From: Brooklawnia sp963780175
GTDB taxonomy: Bacteria > Actinomycetota > Actinomycetes > Propionibacteriales > Propionibacteriaceae
Direction of reading: 5' to 3'
NCBI GenBank assembly: GCA_963780175.1
Contig: CAWAAT010000001.1
Span: 310,001-374,000, forward strand
Length of the DNA: 64,000 nt
Of the stretch, positions 52,701 through 62,783 are shown one piece after another; positions within the stretch are counted from its first letter, which is position 1, and the number at the start of each line of letters is the position of its first letter. Below the pieces are notes generated by a model. It had not been told where the DNA came from and ran no database searches. It worked only from the letters and a program-made list of their open reading frames with translations. Made by a program: the position numbers and the translations under genes.

Positions 52701-53531
52701 ATGGCAGGACGAGCGAAGTTCAGACGACCGGTGGTCGTTGCTGCCTTCGAGGGCTGGAACGACGCTGCCGACTCGGCCACGGCGGTGATCGACCACCTGA
52801 TCACCAGTTACCCGTCGGAGGTCATCTTCGAAATCGACTCCGACGACTACTACGACTACCAGATCGTCCGACCCCGGGTGTTCGACGGTGGTGAGGGACG
52901 AGAGATCAGCTGGCCGACCACCACGGTGAGCGTGGCCCATCTGGCTGATCGCGACGTCATCCTGGTCAGTGGCCCCGAACCCAACCTGCGCTGGCGACCG
53001 TTCTGCACCGCGCTGGTCTCGGCGTTCCGCAGCTTCGAGCCCGAGATGGTGATCATGCTCGGTGCCATGCTGACGGACGCGCCGCACTCCCGTCCGCTGC
53101 CGGTCACGGCCACCACGAGCGACGAGGCACTGGCCCGCACCCTGGGCCTCGAGGCGTCCACCTACGAAGGACCCACCGGGATCACCGGCGTGCTGGCAGA
53201 CGCCTGCCGACGCGCGGGACAGCGCGTGGTTTCGCTGTGGGCCTCGGTACCGCACTACGTCGCCGCCCCACCCAACCCCAAGGCCACCCTGGCGCTGCTG
53301 TCGCGCGTGGAGGACCTGCTGGACACCGCCCTCGAACTGGACGACCTGCCGGAACTGGCACGCGCCTGGCAACAAGGGGTCGACGAACTGGCCGCCGAGG
53401 ATTCCGAGATCAGCGACTACATCGAGTCCCTCGAGGCACAACAGGACGAGACCGAGATCCCTCAGGCCAGCGGCGAGGAGATCGCCGCCGAGTTCGAGCG
53501 CTACCTGCGCCGACGTGGACAGGGCCAGTAG
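52701..53531 (+). CDS. PAC2-family protein
   Basis: A 276-residue protein related to proteasome assembly chaperone 2. VVVAAFEGWNDAADSATAVI, PEPNLRWRPFCTALVSAFRS and YEGPTGITGVLADACRRAGQ, VPHYVAAPPNPKATLALL are conserved. An acidic C-terminal tail follows. Divergent from metH. Some actinobacterial PAC2 proteins have been linked to proteasome function, which fits prcBA in the same window; the role here is inferred. Confidence 0.88.
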   Translation: MAGRAKFRRPVVVAAFEGWNDAADSATAVIDHLITSYPSEVIFEIDSDDYYDYQIVRPRVFDGGEGREISWPTTTVSVAHLADRDVILVSGPEPNLRWRPFCTALVSAFRSFEPEMVIMLGAMLTDAPHSRPLPVTATTSDEALARTLGLEASTYEGPTGITGVLADACRRAGQRVVSLWASVPHYVAAPPNPKATLALLSRVEDLLDTALELDDLPELARAWQQGVDELAAEDSEISDYIESLEAQQDETEIPQASGEEIAAEFERYLRRRGQGQ

Positions 53532-53577
53532 GCGCGCCGATCGGGCTGGACGTCAGGGCCTCGCCTACCATCGGATC

Positions 53578-54429
53578 GTGACCCCCCGCACCTACGCCCG
53601 CGTGTCCGCGAGGCGTCATCGCTGCCTGATCGTCGGCGCCGGTTGCCTGGCGCTGCTCCTGCCCGGTTGCGCGGCGGCGCCCGCCCAGCCCGTGGGCAGC
53701 GTTTCGACGGTCACCGGAGCAGACCCGAGCACCGCAGCACCCCCGTCCACTGCTCCGGTGAGCACGCCGCCTGCCACCGGTTCGGTCGAGGCCTCCCCAA
53801 CGCCCACGCCGGTCGACTGCTCAGTGGCAAGGTGCGTGGCCCTCACCTACGACGATGGGCCGTCGCCGCTGACGAACCAACTGCTCGACACATTCACGGC
53901 GAGGGGGGCTGTTGCCACCTTCTTCCTGAACGGCCGGTACGCCAGCAACGACCCGACGACCGTGCTGCGGACCCGCCAGTTGGGCATGCAGATCGCCAAC
54001 CACACCACCAACCACCCGCAGTTGACGCAGCTGAGCCCCGACCAGATCGCCATGGAGATCAGCGACACTCAGCAGCGCATCTTCGCCATCACCGGCGAGT
54101 ATCCGACGTTGCTGCGTCCGCCGCATGGGGACACGGATGCCAACGTGGCGGCCATTGCGGGTCAGCAGGGGCTCGCGGTGATCAACTGGACCGACGGTCC
54201 GGCGGACTGGGAGAACACGGACGCCGCCACCGTGACCCAGCTGACCCTGGCCCGGGTGCGTCCGGGAGCAATCATTCTCATGCACGACACCTACCAGTGG
54301 ACCGTGGACGCTGCTCCTGCCCTCATCGACGGCCTTCAGGGGCAGGGCTACACCTTGGTCACCGTGGACCAGATCATCGGCACGCCGGTGGCCGGTCAGT
54401 TCTACACCGACGGTCAGGCGCCCGCCTGA
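53578..54429 (+). CDS. Polysaccharide deacetylase lipoprotein (carbohydrate esterase 4)
   Basis: A 283-residue secreted enzyme. Signal peptide with lipobox LLPGC, then a Thr/Pro/Ser-rich linker of about 55 residues, then NodB domain: ALTYDDGPSPLTNQLLDTF, ANHTTNHPQLTQLSPDQI (His-x3-His), LLRPPHGDTDANVAAI and IILMHDTYQWT. Removes acetyl groups from peptidoglycan or chitooligosaccharides. GTG start chosen so the signal peptide begins correctly. Ends three bases before rpe on the other strand. Confidence 0.9.
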   Translation: MTPRTYARVSARRHRCLIVGAGCLALLLPGCAAAPAQPVGSVSTVTGADPSTAAPPSTAPVSTPPATGSVEASPTPTPVDCSVARCVALTYDDGPSPLTNQLLDTFTARGAVATFFLNGRYASNDPTTVLRTRQLGMQIANHTTNHPQLTQLSPDQIAMEISDTQQRIFAITGEYPTLLRPPHGDTDANVAAIAGQQGLAVINWTDGPADWENTDAATVTQLTLARVRPGAIILMHDTYQWTVDAAPALIDGLQGQGYTLVTVDQIIGTPVAGQFYTDGQAPA

Positions 54430-54432
54430 CGC

Positions 54433-55095
54433 TCAGTGGCAAGCCTTGATTGCCCTGTCGCGCAGCGCCTTGACCATCTCGTCCGGGTGCTCGGCGCGGT
54501 AGACCGCCGTGCCTGCGACGAAGACGTCAGCCCCTGCGTCAGCGGCACGTTCGATGGTCTCCAACGAGACGCCCCCATCCACCTGGATCCAGATCTCCTG
54601 GCCGGTGGCCTTGACCAACTCGCGGGTGCGGCGGATCTTGGGCAGCACGACGTCGAGGAACTTCTGACCCCCGAAGCCTGGCTCAACAGTCATCAGCAGC
54701 ACCGTGTCGAGTTCGGTCAGCATGTCGGCGTACGGCTCGATCGGAGTGGCCGGTTTGAGGGCCATGGCAGCGCGCGACCCCAGCCTGCGAAGCTCGCGTG
54801 CCAGCCGGATCGGCGCCTTCGCCGCCTCCACGTGGAACGTCACGGAGTAGCAGCCGGCCTCGGCGTACTGGGGCGCCCAGACGTCGGCGTCCTCGATCAT
54901 CAGGTGGATGTCCATCGGCAGGTCGGTGTAGGCCATGAGCGATTCCACCACCGGCAGACCGAGGGTCAGGTTGGGAACGAAGTGATTGTCCATGACGTCG
55001 AAGTGCAACATGTCGGAGCTGGGAACCTTGGCCACCTCGGCAGCGAGGTTGGCGAGGTCGGCGTTCAGGATGCTGGGAGTGATGCGAATGGCCAC
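54433..55095 (-). CDS. rpe: Ribulose-phosphate 3-epimerase
   Basis: Pentose phosphate pathway isomerase, 220 residues. ITPSILNADLANLAAEVAK, LHFDVMDNHFVPNLTLGLPV (metal ligands), PMDIHLMIED and LLMTVEPGFGGQKFLDVVLP match the family. GTG start lies 35 bases after the rsmB stop. The frame joins rsmB upstream only because of a frame break in rsmB. Confidence 0.94.
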   Translation of the reverse strand: MAIRITPSILNADLANLAAEVAKVPSSDMLHFDVMDNHFVPNLTLGLPVVESLMAYTDLPMDIHLMIEDADVWAPQYAEAGCYSVTFHVEAAKAPIRLARELRRLGSRAAMALKPATPIEPYADMLTELDTVLLMTVEPGFGGQKFLDVVLPKIRRTRELVKATGQEIWIQVDGGVSLETIERAADAGADVFVAGTAVYRAEHPDEMVKALRDRAIKACH

Positions 55096-55130
55096 GTCCT
55101 GAGCATAACCGTCGTGGGGTGTTGGCGCCG

Positions 55131-56505
55131 CTAGGTGCGCCGTAGCAGCGCGCAGAACATCGCGTCGGTGCCGTGAATGTGCGGCCACAGCTGGATGAAC
55201 CGGTCGTCCAATCTGCTGGCGGCCTCCGGCACCTCCGGCAGCATCTCCGGCGCGCGCAGCACAACCACCCCGGCAGCCTGGGCGACCACGTCGACGGTCT
55301 CGCGACGGTGTGGCGAGCAGGTGATGTAGGCGATGACGCCACCTGGCGCGGTCGAGGCGATGGCCTGGGCGAGCAGGGCGCTCTGCAGGTCGACCAGTTC
55401 GTCGATGACGGCAGGTTCGCGGCGCCATCTCGACTCCGGACGTCGGCGCAGTGCCCCCAGTCCACTGCAGGGGACGTCCGCGACCGTGAGGGCGAACCCG
55501 TGGGCGCGCCAGGCCGGTTCTCGCCCGTCGGCGATCACCACCTGATGTCCGCGGCCGTCGGGGGCGTTGAGCGGGTAGGCGCGCAACGCGGCCGCCACGA
55601 GATGGGCCCGGTGCTCCAGCAGCTCCGCGGCGACCAGGAATCCCGGTGCCAGGCCACGCAGCAGGGCGGTCTTGCCACCCGGCCCCGCGCACAGGTCGAG
55701 CCATGGTCCAGCCGGCAGCGCGACGCTGGTGGCGGCCTGGATGACGAGTTGGCTGCCCTCGTCCTGGACACCCGCCATGGCCCTGCCGGACAGCCCGCAG
55801 GTCGGAGGGGTTGCCCGGACGCTGCACACCCCATGGCGACCAGCGCGCGAGCTCACCGTGCTCGTCGAGCAACTCCTGGCGTTCCGCGAGTCCCGGACGG
55901 ACCGCGAGCATGGGCACGGGCGGCATGTTGTCTGCGGCCAGCAAGGCCGCCAGTTCGTCGTCGCCGCCGGCCAGCGCGTCGGCCATGGCGTCCACGATCC
56001 ATCGCGGGTGGCCGTGGCGCAACCCCAGGGCAGTTCTGGGCGAAACACCTCGACACAGCTGGTCGAGCCAGTCATCGAGGGGGCGGGCCGCCATCTTGCG
56101 AACGATGGCGTTGACCACCCCCGTGACCCGCTCGGCGACGGCCACACCGGCCAGGTCGACGCTGGCGGCCACTGCTGCGTGCGTGGGGACCCGCATACCG
56201 AACAACTGGTGACTGGCCAGGCGCAGCACGTCGACAACGGCGGGCTGCAGGGTGCCGAGGCTGCGTCCGGAGGCCGCCTCGATGATCCGGTCGTAGGTGC
56301 CCTGCAAGCGGCAGGTGCCGTGCACCAGCTCGATGACGAAGCCGGCGTCCCTCGGGGCCAGCCCGACCGTCAGCTCGGCGGTGACGAGGTTGGCGTAGCC
56401 ACCCTCACCGTTGATCCGCCGCAGCGCCTGCCAGGCGATCATGCCGGGGACGATCGATGCTGCGGCGTCCGGGACGCCCGCCTCGCTGCTCAGCCACGGA
56501 AGCAC
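55131..56505 (-). CDS. rsmB: 16S rRNA (cytosine-967-C5)-methyltransferase, one frame break
   Basis: N-terminal NusB-like domain (AWQALRRINGEGGYANLVTA, AVVDVLRLASHQLFGMRVPT), then the methyltransferase domain in another frame with WLDLCAGPGGKTALLRGLA, VADVPCSGLGALRRRPESRW and AYITCSPHRRETVDVV. Deleting one G of the triplet at 55771-55773 (plus strand CCC) joins GHGGVQDEGSQLVIQ. The 5' end overlaps fmt by 16 bases. A sequencing error is more likely than loss. Confidence 0.9.
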
Positions 56506-57419
56506 AGCCCCTGCTCGAGACCGCCCTGTCGCCCCCGCGCCCAGTCGGCCCCCGACATGGGCTTGCGCCCGAATGCCTTGACCTCAAGGAGTTCCAGATT
56601 GGTCGAACCGGTGCCCACCCAGACCGATCGACGGTCTGCGGCCAGCTCGCCGGGAGCCAGAGCGGGCTGCCGGTCGCTGGGGCCGACCCGTAGCACCTGG
56701 AACCGTTCGCCCGCCAGCATCGTCCATGCCCCGGGCACGGGGTTCGCCGCCCTGACCAGTCGGTCGATCTGCTCGTGGTTCGACGTCCAGTCGATGCGCA
56801 CGTCGTCGGGGTGGATCTTGGGTGCCAGGGTCATGCCGTCGGTTGGTTGCGGGCTCGGCTGCCGGCCGGCCTCGATGTCGGCCAGCGAGTCGAGCAGCAA
56901 CCCAGCGCCCAACTCGGCCAGTCGTCCCAGCAGCTGCCCGCTGGTCTCGTGCTCCTCGATCGGCACGGTGAGCCTCCGGTAGATGGGCCCGGCGTCCAGC
57001 TCGCGCACGATCCGGAAGGTGGTGGCGCCGGTGCAGGCGTCCCCGGCGAGGATGGCACGCTGCACGGGGGCCGCGCCGCGCCAGCGGGGCAGCAGCGAGA
57101 AGTGCAGGTTGATCCAGCCTCCGGGTACCGCGTCCAGCAGCGACTGGGGCAACAGAATGCCGAAGGCCACCACCGCTGCGACATCGGGGCGCAGCGCCGT
57201 GACCATGGCCCTCAGCTCGTCATCGGCTCGGGCCGCCTTGATGATCGGAAGACCCAGTTCCGCGGCCAGCTGGGCGACCGGTGAGCCGGTCAGCTTCTTG
57301 CCGCGACCGGCCGGGGCGTCCGGGCGGGTGAGCACGGCCACCACCTCATGGCCGGCGTCCGTGATGGCCCGCAGACTGGGCAGCGCCACGTCAGGGGTTC
57401 CGGCAAACAGGATTCTCAC
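56490..57419 (-). CDS. fmt: Methionyl-tRNA formyltransferase
   Basis: Formylates initiator Met-tRNA. 309 residues: RILFAGTPDVALPSLRAI, VVAFGILLPQSLLDAVPGGW, INLHFSLLPRWRGAAPVQRA (signature with the catalytic Asn/His) and GMTLAPKIHPDDVRIDW. GTG start at 57419 fits homology. It is between priA and rsmB, the usual order. Confidence 0.94.
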   Translation of the reverse strand: MRILFAGTPDVALPSLRAITDAGHEVVAVLTRPDAPAGRGKKLTGSPVAQLAAELGLPIIKAARADDELRAMVTALRPDVAAVVAFGILLPQSLLDAVPGGWINLHFSLLPRWRGAAPVQRAILAGDACTGATTFRIVRELDAGPIYRRLTVPIEEHETSGQLLGRLAELGAGLLLDSLADIEAGRQPSPQPTDGMTLAPKIHPDDVRIDWTSNHEQIDRLVRAANPVPGAWTMLAGERFQVLRVGPSDRQPALAPGELAADRRSVWVGTGSTNLELLEVKAFGRKPMSGADWARGRQGGLEQGLCFRG

Positions 57420-57445
57420 TCGGTCAAGAGTAGGCGCCGAAGCCC

Positions 57446-59423
57446 TCACAGCCGAGCCGGGTCGACTCGGACGCGCAGCGGTCCCTCAAGTTTGCGCGCC
57501 GACCGCACCGCAACTGCGCCCTTGACCCCGGCCACCAACCGCGCAGACTCCGCCAGTGGGACGCGCAGCGAGACCTGCCACAGGGGCTCCTCCTGTCCGA
57601 CCGCCAACGGGCCGGGCAGCTCGACCGGCCCGAGGACCTCCAGCCCGGCAACCTCGGGCAGCAACTCGACGAACTCGTTCACCGCTGAGACGGGGCCCTC
57701 GACGGTGATGAACCGCACCGCCGGTGGGTAACCGGCCGCCACCCGATCAGCCAGTTCGCGCTCGGCGTGCCCGCCGGCGTCCAGCCGGACCAGCCCCTGA
57801 ACCGGCCGAAGTTGGGAGGCCCCGACCACGCAGACCGTGCCACCCTCAGAGCCCGGACGCACCAAGGCGACGGCATTCATCCAACGTCGCAGCGCCTCCT
57901 CGGCCGCTCGAAGATCGGGACGCTCGATCAGCAGGTGGGCGTCCAGCAGCACAGCGGCCGAGTAGCCGTGACTGGCAGACGGTTCGGCGCCAGGGGTGGC
58001 CACGATCAGCGCCGGCTGATCACCGACCGCCTCCAGGACCCTCTCCCCGGAGCTCTCCTGCACGCGGATCCCCGGAAAGGCGCGACCGAGCTCTTCAACC
58101 GTGCGCGTCGATCCCACCACCGGGGCACGCAGTTCGGCGCCACGGCAGACCCCGCAACTCCAGTCGGTGATCATGCGACCGCACCACTCGCAGTCCATCC
58201 GACGACCGGACGCTGACCGACGCAACGTGACCGGGCCACTGCAGGCCGGGCACCGCACCGGGGTTCGGCAGCTCTGGCAGCTGAGTACCGGCAGGTATCC
58301 TGCGCGCGGCACCTGAACGAGTACCGGACCGCGGGCCAATCCGGTCCGAATCGTCTCGAAAGCCACCCCGGGCAGCCGGCTGATCCGGGCGCGGGGGTCC
58401 CGTTCCAGGGCGATGTCGGAGTCCCCCACCGCCCGCACCGCTGCGCACAGCCGTCGCCGTTCACCGGTTTCCAACGCGATGAGGCCCAACCAGTCACGAT
58501 CCAGCCAGGCCTGCACCTCAGCGGTGCGTCCATGCCCGGCCAACAACAACGCACTGTGCTCGCTGGCCACCCGCAGCGCCGCGACATCGCGGGCATGGGG
58601 ATAAGGCGCGTGCAGGTCGGCGTGCAGGTCGTCACCGTCGTCCCACAGGCAGACCAGACCAAGATTCGCCATCGGGGCGTAGACGGCGGAACGGGTGCCG
58701 ACCACCACCCGAGCCTGTCCCCTGCTGACGGCAAGGTAGTTGCGGTACCGGGCAGCCTGACCCAGGTCGGCGTGCAGTTCGGCTATCGCTCCGATGCCGA
58801 TGACCTCAGCCAGCGCATCCCGCACCCGCCGGCAGTCCCGCGCGTCCGGGACGACGATGATGACTCCCCGACCGCCACGCAGGGTGGCGACGCTCGCCTG
58901 GACGAACCCGCGGGTCCAGTCGTCCAGCCCGTTCTGGTCAGCCACAAAGCGCGGGGCAACCTGCCAGTATGCCCGGGTGCGGGAAGCAGCCTCGAGCGAT
59001 CCAAGGAAGCTCGCGCCGTCCGGATATCCCAGCAGCCCGCCCATCGGGCATGCGATCCACGGCGGGCTCGGGCCAGACTCGTTGGTCTGCCCTCTCGGTG
59101 GTGGCGTGCCGCGACGGGACCGCCAACCGGACGACGTCGCTGAAGGTGCCGGCGTAGTGATCGGCCACGGCCCTCAGCAGCCGGGCCTGGGCGGCACTGA
59201 GCACGGGTTCCTCGGAGACCACCTTGGCGAGCGGGGCCACGGTGCCGGTGACCTCGGTCTGCGCTGCCAGTTCGACGATGAATCCGTTGCGTTGGCGTCC
59301 GGCGAACCGGACGCGCACCCGGGCCCCCACCACGGCCTGTTCGGCCATCTCGTCAGCGATGGCGTAGTCGAACAGCCGGTCGAGGTGCGGCAGTGGGATG
59401 TCCACCGCCACCCGGGCGAACAT
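57446..59423 (-). CDS. priA: Primosomal protein N' (PriA-like), one frame break
   Basis: Replication restart protein. N-terminal DNA-binding domain (VAVDIPLPHLDRLFDYAIAD, VVGARVRVRFAGRQRNGFIV) lies in a different frame from the rest (GLLGYPDGASFLGSLEAASR onward). Removing one base of CCC at 59040-59042 restores MPDGGLLGYPDGASFLG. Zinc cysteines are visible (SCQSCRTPVRCPACSGPV, CEWCGRM, CGVCRGAEL). No Walker A motif is seen, as is usual for actinobacterial PriA, which lacks helicase motifs. Confidence 0.9.
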
Positions 59424-59433
59424 CAGCTCATCC

Positions 59434-60627
59434 CTAGCCCCGGACGCGCCGCGCCAGCTCGTCGGCCCGGTTGGTGAGCTCCCAGCTCATGCCGGGCAGT
59501 TCGCGGCCGAAATGCCCGTAACAGGTGAACGACGAGTAGATCGGACGTCGCAGGTCGAGTTCGGCCACGATGGCGGCCGGTCGAAGGTCGAAGACCGCCC
59601 GGACGGCCTGCTCGATGTCGCGATCGGGCACCGCACCGGTGCCGAAGGTATCGACGTACAAGCTGGTGGGTTTGGCGGTGCCGATCGCGTAGCTCACCTG
59701 CACCTCACAACGCCTGGCGAGTCCGGCTGCCACGACATTCTTGGCTATCCAGCGCACCGCGTAGGCCGCCGACCGGTCGACCTTGCTCGGATCCTTGCCG
59801 CTGAACGCACCTCCGCCGTGCCGGGCCATGCCGCCGTAGGTGTCAACGATGATCTTGCGACCCGTCAGCCCGGCATCACCGGCCGGCCCCCCGGTGACGA
59901 ACCGCCCCGTGGGGTTGATCAACATGCGTGGGTGCGCGTTCTCGAACCCGTACTCGGCCAGCACAGGGGCGATCACCTCGCGCTGGATATCGGGGATGAG
60001 CACCGACTCGACGTCTACGTCTGCGCGATGCTGGGCCGAGACCACGATGGTGTCAACCGAGATGGGGTGGCCCTGATCGTCGTAGTCGATCGTGACCTGG
60101 GTCTTGCCGTCCGGGCGCAGGTAGTCGAGCACCTCGTCGCGACGTACGGCCGTGAGCTGCTCCGCGAGCCGGTGGGCCATCCGGATCGGCAGTGGCATCA
60201 GTTCGGGGGTCTCATCGCAGGCGTAGCCGAACATCAGGCCCTGGTCGCCGGCACCCTGCCGATCGAAATCGTCGAGTGCCTCGCCATGGCGTTGCTCCCA
60301 CGACCCGTCGACGCCCCGGGCGATGTCTGGTGACTGATTGTTCAGCGTCACCATCACCCCGCAGGAGCCGCCGTCAATGCCCTTGTCCGCGGAGTCGAAG
60401 CCGATCTGCAGCAGCCGGTCTCGCGTCAGTTTCTGGATGTCGACGTAGGCCTCGGTGGTGGCCTCCCCGGTCACCACCACGACACCATTGGCGACCAGGG
60501 TCTCGACGGCGCTCCGTGAACTCGGGTCCTCGGCCAGCATCGCGTCCAGGACTGCGTCCGAGATCGCGTCCGCGACCTTGTCGGGGTGACCTTCGGTAAC
60601 GGATTCCGAGGTGAACAGTCTCGTCAC
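59434..60627 (-). CDS. metK: S-adenosylmethionine synthase
   Basis: Makes S-adenosylmethionine from methionine and ATP. 397 residues with TSESVTEGHPDKVADAISDA at the N-terminus, GDQGLMFGYACDET (ATP site), GGGAFSGKDPSKVDRSAAYA and YGGMARHGGGAFSG. Complete. It starts only three bases after the rpoZ stop; coaBC, normally between them, is missing. Confidence 0.96.
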   Translation of the reverse strand: MTRLFTSESVTEGHPDKVADAISDAVLDAMLAEDPSSRSAVETLVANGVVVVTGEATTEAYVDIQKLTRDRLLQIGFDSADKGIDGGSCGVMVTLNNQSPDIARGVDGSWEQRHGEALDDFDRQGAGDQGLMFGYACDETPELMPLPIRMAHRLAEQLTAVRRDEVLDYLRPDGKTQVTIDYDDQGHPISVDTIVVSAQHRADVDVESVLIPDIQREVIAPVLAEYGFENAHPRMLINPTGRFVTGGPAGDAGLTGRKIIVDTYGGMARHGGGAFSGKDPSKVDRSAAYAVRWIAKNVVAAGLARRCEVQVSYAIGTAKPTSLYVDTFGTGAVPDRDIEQAVRAVFDLRPAAIVAELDLRRPIYSSFTCYGHFGRELPGMSWELTNRADELARRVRG

Positions 60628-60630
60628 GGA

Positions 60631-60972
60631 TCAGGCCGGGTCGAGATCGCCGAACGGGTCAGCGAGGCTGAACTCCGGATCGCTGAAGGCCTCGGCGCGC
60701 GCGGCGGCCTCTGCCTCCGGATCGATCTGGGTGTACTCCAGGTGACCGGCCAGGGCCTCACGCAGCGCGATCGACAACGCCTTCTCCTGCGGGACGGTCT
60801 CCACCAACGGACCCACCGATTCCAGCAGTCCCTCGCCGAGTTGGGCGTAGTAGGCGCTGATCTGCCGGGCACGCTTGGCTGCGAACAGGACCAGCCGGTA
60901 CTTGGAGTCGACCTGATCCATCAGGTCGTCCATCGGCGGGTAGGTGATGCCCTCAGGAATGTGTGTGCTCAA
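60631..60972 (-). CDS. rpoZ: RNA polymerase omega subunit
   Basis: 113 residues, small assembly subunit of RNA polymerase. GITYPPMDDLMDQVDSKYRL, VLFAAKRARQISAYYAQLGE and VPQEKALSIALREAL are the conserved core. TTG start with AGGA, matching the position of the family's start; an open frame continues upstream but has no similarity. Acidic C-terminal tail. Confidence 0.92.
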   Translation of the reverse strand: MSTHIPEGITYPPMDDLMDQVDSKYRLVLFAAKRARQISAYYAQLGEGLLESVGPLVETVPQEKALSIALREALAGHLEYTQIDPEAEAAARAEAFSDPEFSLADPFGDLDPA

Positions 60973-61001
60973 GATATGTCCTAGCGGAAGGTGATCGGGT
61001 G

Positions 61002-61559
61002 TCACAGACCGATCAAGCTTACCAGCTGGTCCACCGTCTGCTCGACGGTCACATTGGGGATGACGTGGTCGAACTCCTGAGCCGCGGCCAACTCCTGGCG
61101 CGCGGTCACCAGCCTCCGGGCCATCTGGTCGGCAGTCTCGGTGCCACGACCGCGGAGCCGGCAGACCAACTCCTCCCAACTGGGCGGGGCGATGAACAGT
61201 TGCACCGCCTCGGGCAGGGTGTGCCGCACCTGGCGGGCACCCTGCAGGTCGATCTCAAGGATGGTCGGGCGGCCGGAGGCAAGCGCGTCGATGACCGGCT
61301 GACGCGGCGTGCCGTAGCGGTGGGTGCCGTGCACCACCGCCCATTCGAGCAGGCCGTTGGTGGCGATGAGTTCGTCGAACTCGACGTCGGACACGAAGAA
61401 GTAGTGCAGGCCTTCGATCTCGCCCGGACGAGGGGGGCGCGTCGTCACCGAGATGGACACGTAGAGCTGCGGGTGTCGTGCCTTCAGGGCAGCAACCACG
61501 GTGCCCTTGCCCACTGCGGTCGGTCCAGAAATGACGTACGCGCCTACCCCGTCAGACAT
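61002..61559 (-). CDS. gmk: Guanylate kinase
   Basis: Phosphorylates GMP. 185 residues: P-loop VISGPTAVGKGTVVAAL, VSISVTTRPPRPGEIEGLHY, EWAVVHGTHRYGTPRQPV and ILEIDLQGARQVR. ATG chosen so that the protein begins just before the P-loop; an upstream open stretch belongs to mihF in another frame. Two short gaps separate it from mihF and rpoZ. Confidence 0.94.
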   Translation of the reverse strand: MSDGVGAYVISGPTAVGKGTVVAALKARHPQLYVSISVTTRPPRPGEIEGLHYFFVSDVEFDELIATNGLLEWAVVHGTHRYGTPRQPVIDALASGRPTILEIDLQGARQVRHTLPEAVQLFIAPPSWEELVCRLRGRGTETADQMARRLVTARQELAAAQEFDHVIPNVTVEQTVDQLVSLIGL

Positions 61560-61563
61560 ACGT

Positions 61564-61875
61564 TCAGTTGAACTCGGCCTTGAGACCGGCGAGCTGGTGG
61601 CGTCCGAGTCCGCGGACCCGACGATTGGCGGCGATGTCATACTTCGCCATTATCTCGGTTGCCCGCTTCTCGCCGATCCGCGGGACGGCCTTCAGCAGGT
61701 CGAGCACCCTGATGTGCGCCAGCACATCGTCGTTGCTGCACTCGTCCAGAGCCGCAGAGAACGACGTGGAGCCATCGCGGACCGCGTTCTTGAGGGCAGC
61801 TCGAACCCGTCGGGATTCGGTGGCAGCTGCCCTGGCGGCCTGAAGCTGCTCAGGGGACAAAGTGGGAATTGCCAC
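61564..61875 (-). CDS. mihF: Integration host factor, actinobacterial type (mIHF)
   Basis: A 103-residue nucleoid-associated protein unrelated to E. coli IHF. SPEQLQAARAAATESRRVRA, AVRDGSTSFSAALDECSNDD and VPRIGEKRATEIMAKYDIAA (helix-two-turn-helix) match mycobacterial and Streptomyces IHF. GTG start. Essential in mycobacteria and needed for L5 phage integration, a link to the tRNA-integrated element in this window. Confidence 0.93.
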   Translation of the reverse strand: MAIPTLSPEQLQAARAAATESRRVRAALKNAVRDGSTSFSAALDECSNDDVLAHIRVLDLLKAVPRIGEKRATEIMAKYDIAANRRVRGLGRHQLAGLKAEFN

Positions 61876-61943
61876 GTTTCATTCTCCGTTCATGTCGACA
61901 GGCACTCAAACTTGAATCGCTTCAACGACCAAGCACAGACAGA

Positions 61944-62783
61944 TCATATAGAATGTACCAAGCCCCCGTGACCCGGGTCCACAAGCGCGTCAATCGTGGA
62001 CCTGAGCGCGTCCACCCCCGGCCCAGCCTGCATGATCTGTCGCGAGGCGCTGGGCAGCGTGTGGCGGGCCGCCGACCCGAACAGTCCTGCGAGGGCCTCG
62101 ATACTGCCGCCCTGCGCCCCGATCCCAGGGACGAGGATCGAGCCCTCGAAATCCGAGAAGTCCAGATCCAACCGATCAAGGGTGCCGCCGATGACCAGAC
62201 CGACGCCATCCTGGCCGGACGCCTGGTTGGCGGCGCGCGCGTCGTCGACGATCTGTTGGGCGACGCTGCGTCCAGCAGTGCTGGCCAACTGCACCTGGCC
62301 ACCCTCAGGGTTGCTCGTGCGGCACAGCACGTACAGCCCACGACCTGTCGCGTGCGCCAGATCGAGGGCCGGGGCCAGCGATCCGAAGCCCAGGTAGGGA
62401 CTCACCGTGATCGCGTCGCTGCTCAAGTCGGTGTCACCGGAGAGGTAGGCGCGAGCATAGGCCGACATGGTTGACCCGATGTCACCCCTCTTCACGTCCA
62501 GGATGGACAACGCACCGGCAGCTGCGATGTCAGCCAGCACGCGCGCCAACACCTGCAGCCCGGCCGACCCGAAGCACTCGAAGAACGCCGACTGGGGTTT
62601 GAAGACCGCCACCTTGTCGCCCACTGCTGCCACCAGATCGCGGCTGACCGACTCCACCCCGGCGATGTCGTAGTCCTTGCCCCAGGCCCTGACCAGCGAT
62701 TCGTGCGGGTCGACCCCGACGCACAGGTTGCCTCGCTCGGCAACCAGTCGGGTGAGCCTGGCCCGGTAGTGCAGTTGGATCAT
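61944..62783 (-). CDS. pyrF: Orotidine 5'-phosphate decarboxylase
   Basis: Last step of UMP synthesis. 279 residues, long (type 2) actinobacterial form: LCVGVDPHESLVRAWGKDYD, KPQSAFFECFGSAGLQVLAR and SILDVKRGDIGSTMSAYARA (catalytic D-x-K-x-x-D). ATG overlaps the pyrD stop by four bases. Standard neighbourhood. Confidence 0.94.
   Translation of the reverse strand: MIQLHYRARLTRLVAERGNLCVGVDPHESLVRAWGKDYDIAGVESVSRDLVAAVGDKVAVFKPQSAFFECFGSAGLQVLARVLADIAAAGALSILDVKRGDIGSTMSAYARAYLSGDTDLSSDAITVSPYLGFGSLAPALDLAHATGRGLYVLCRTSNPEGGQVQLASTAGRSVAQQIVDDARAANQASGQDGVGLVIGGTLDRLDLDFSDFEGSILVPGIGAQGGSIEALAGLFGSAARHTLPSASRQIMQAGPGVDALRSTIDALVDPGHGGLVHSI

Noticed and set aside
54433..56505. A 690-residue fusion of an RsmB N-terminus with ribulose-phosphate epimerase
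   Set aside because: The two share a frame only because rsmB has a +1 break at about 55771; between them the frame encodes low-complexity Arg/Gly/Pro sequence antisense to no family, while the real RsmB C-terminus is in another frame.
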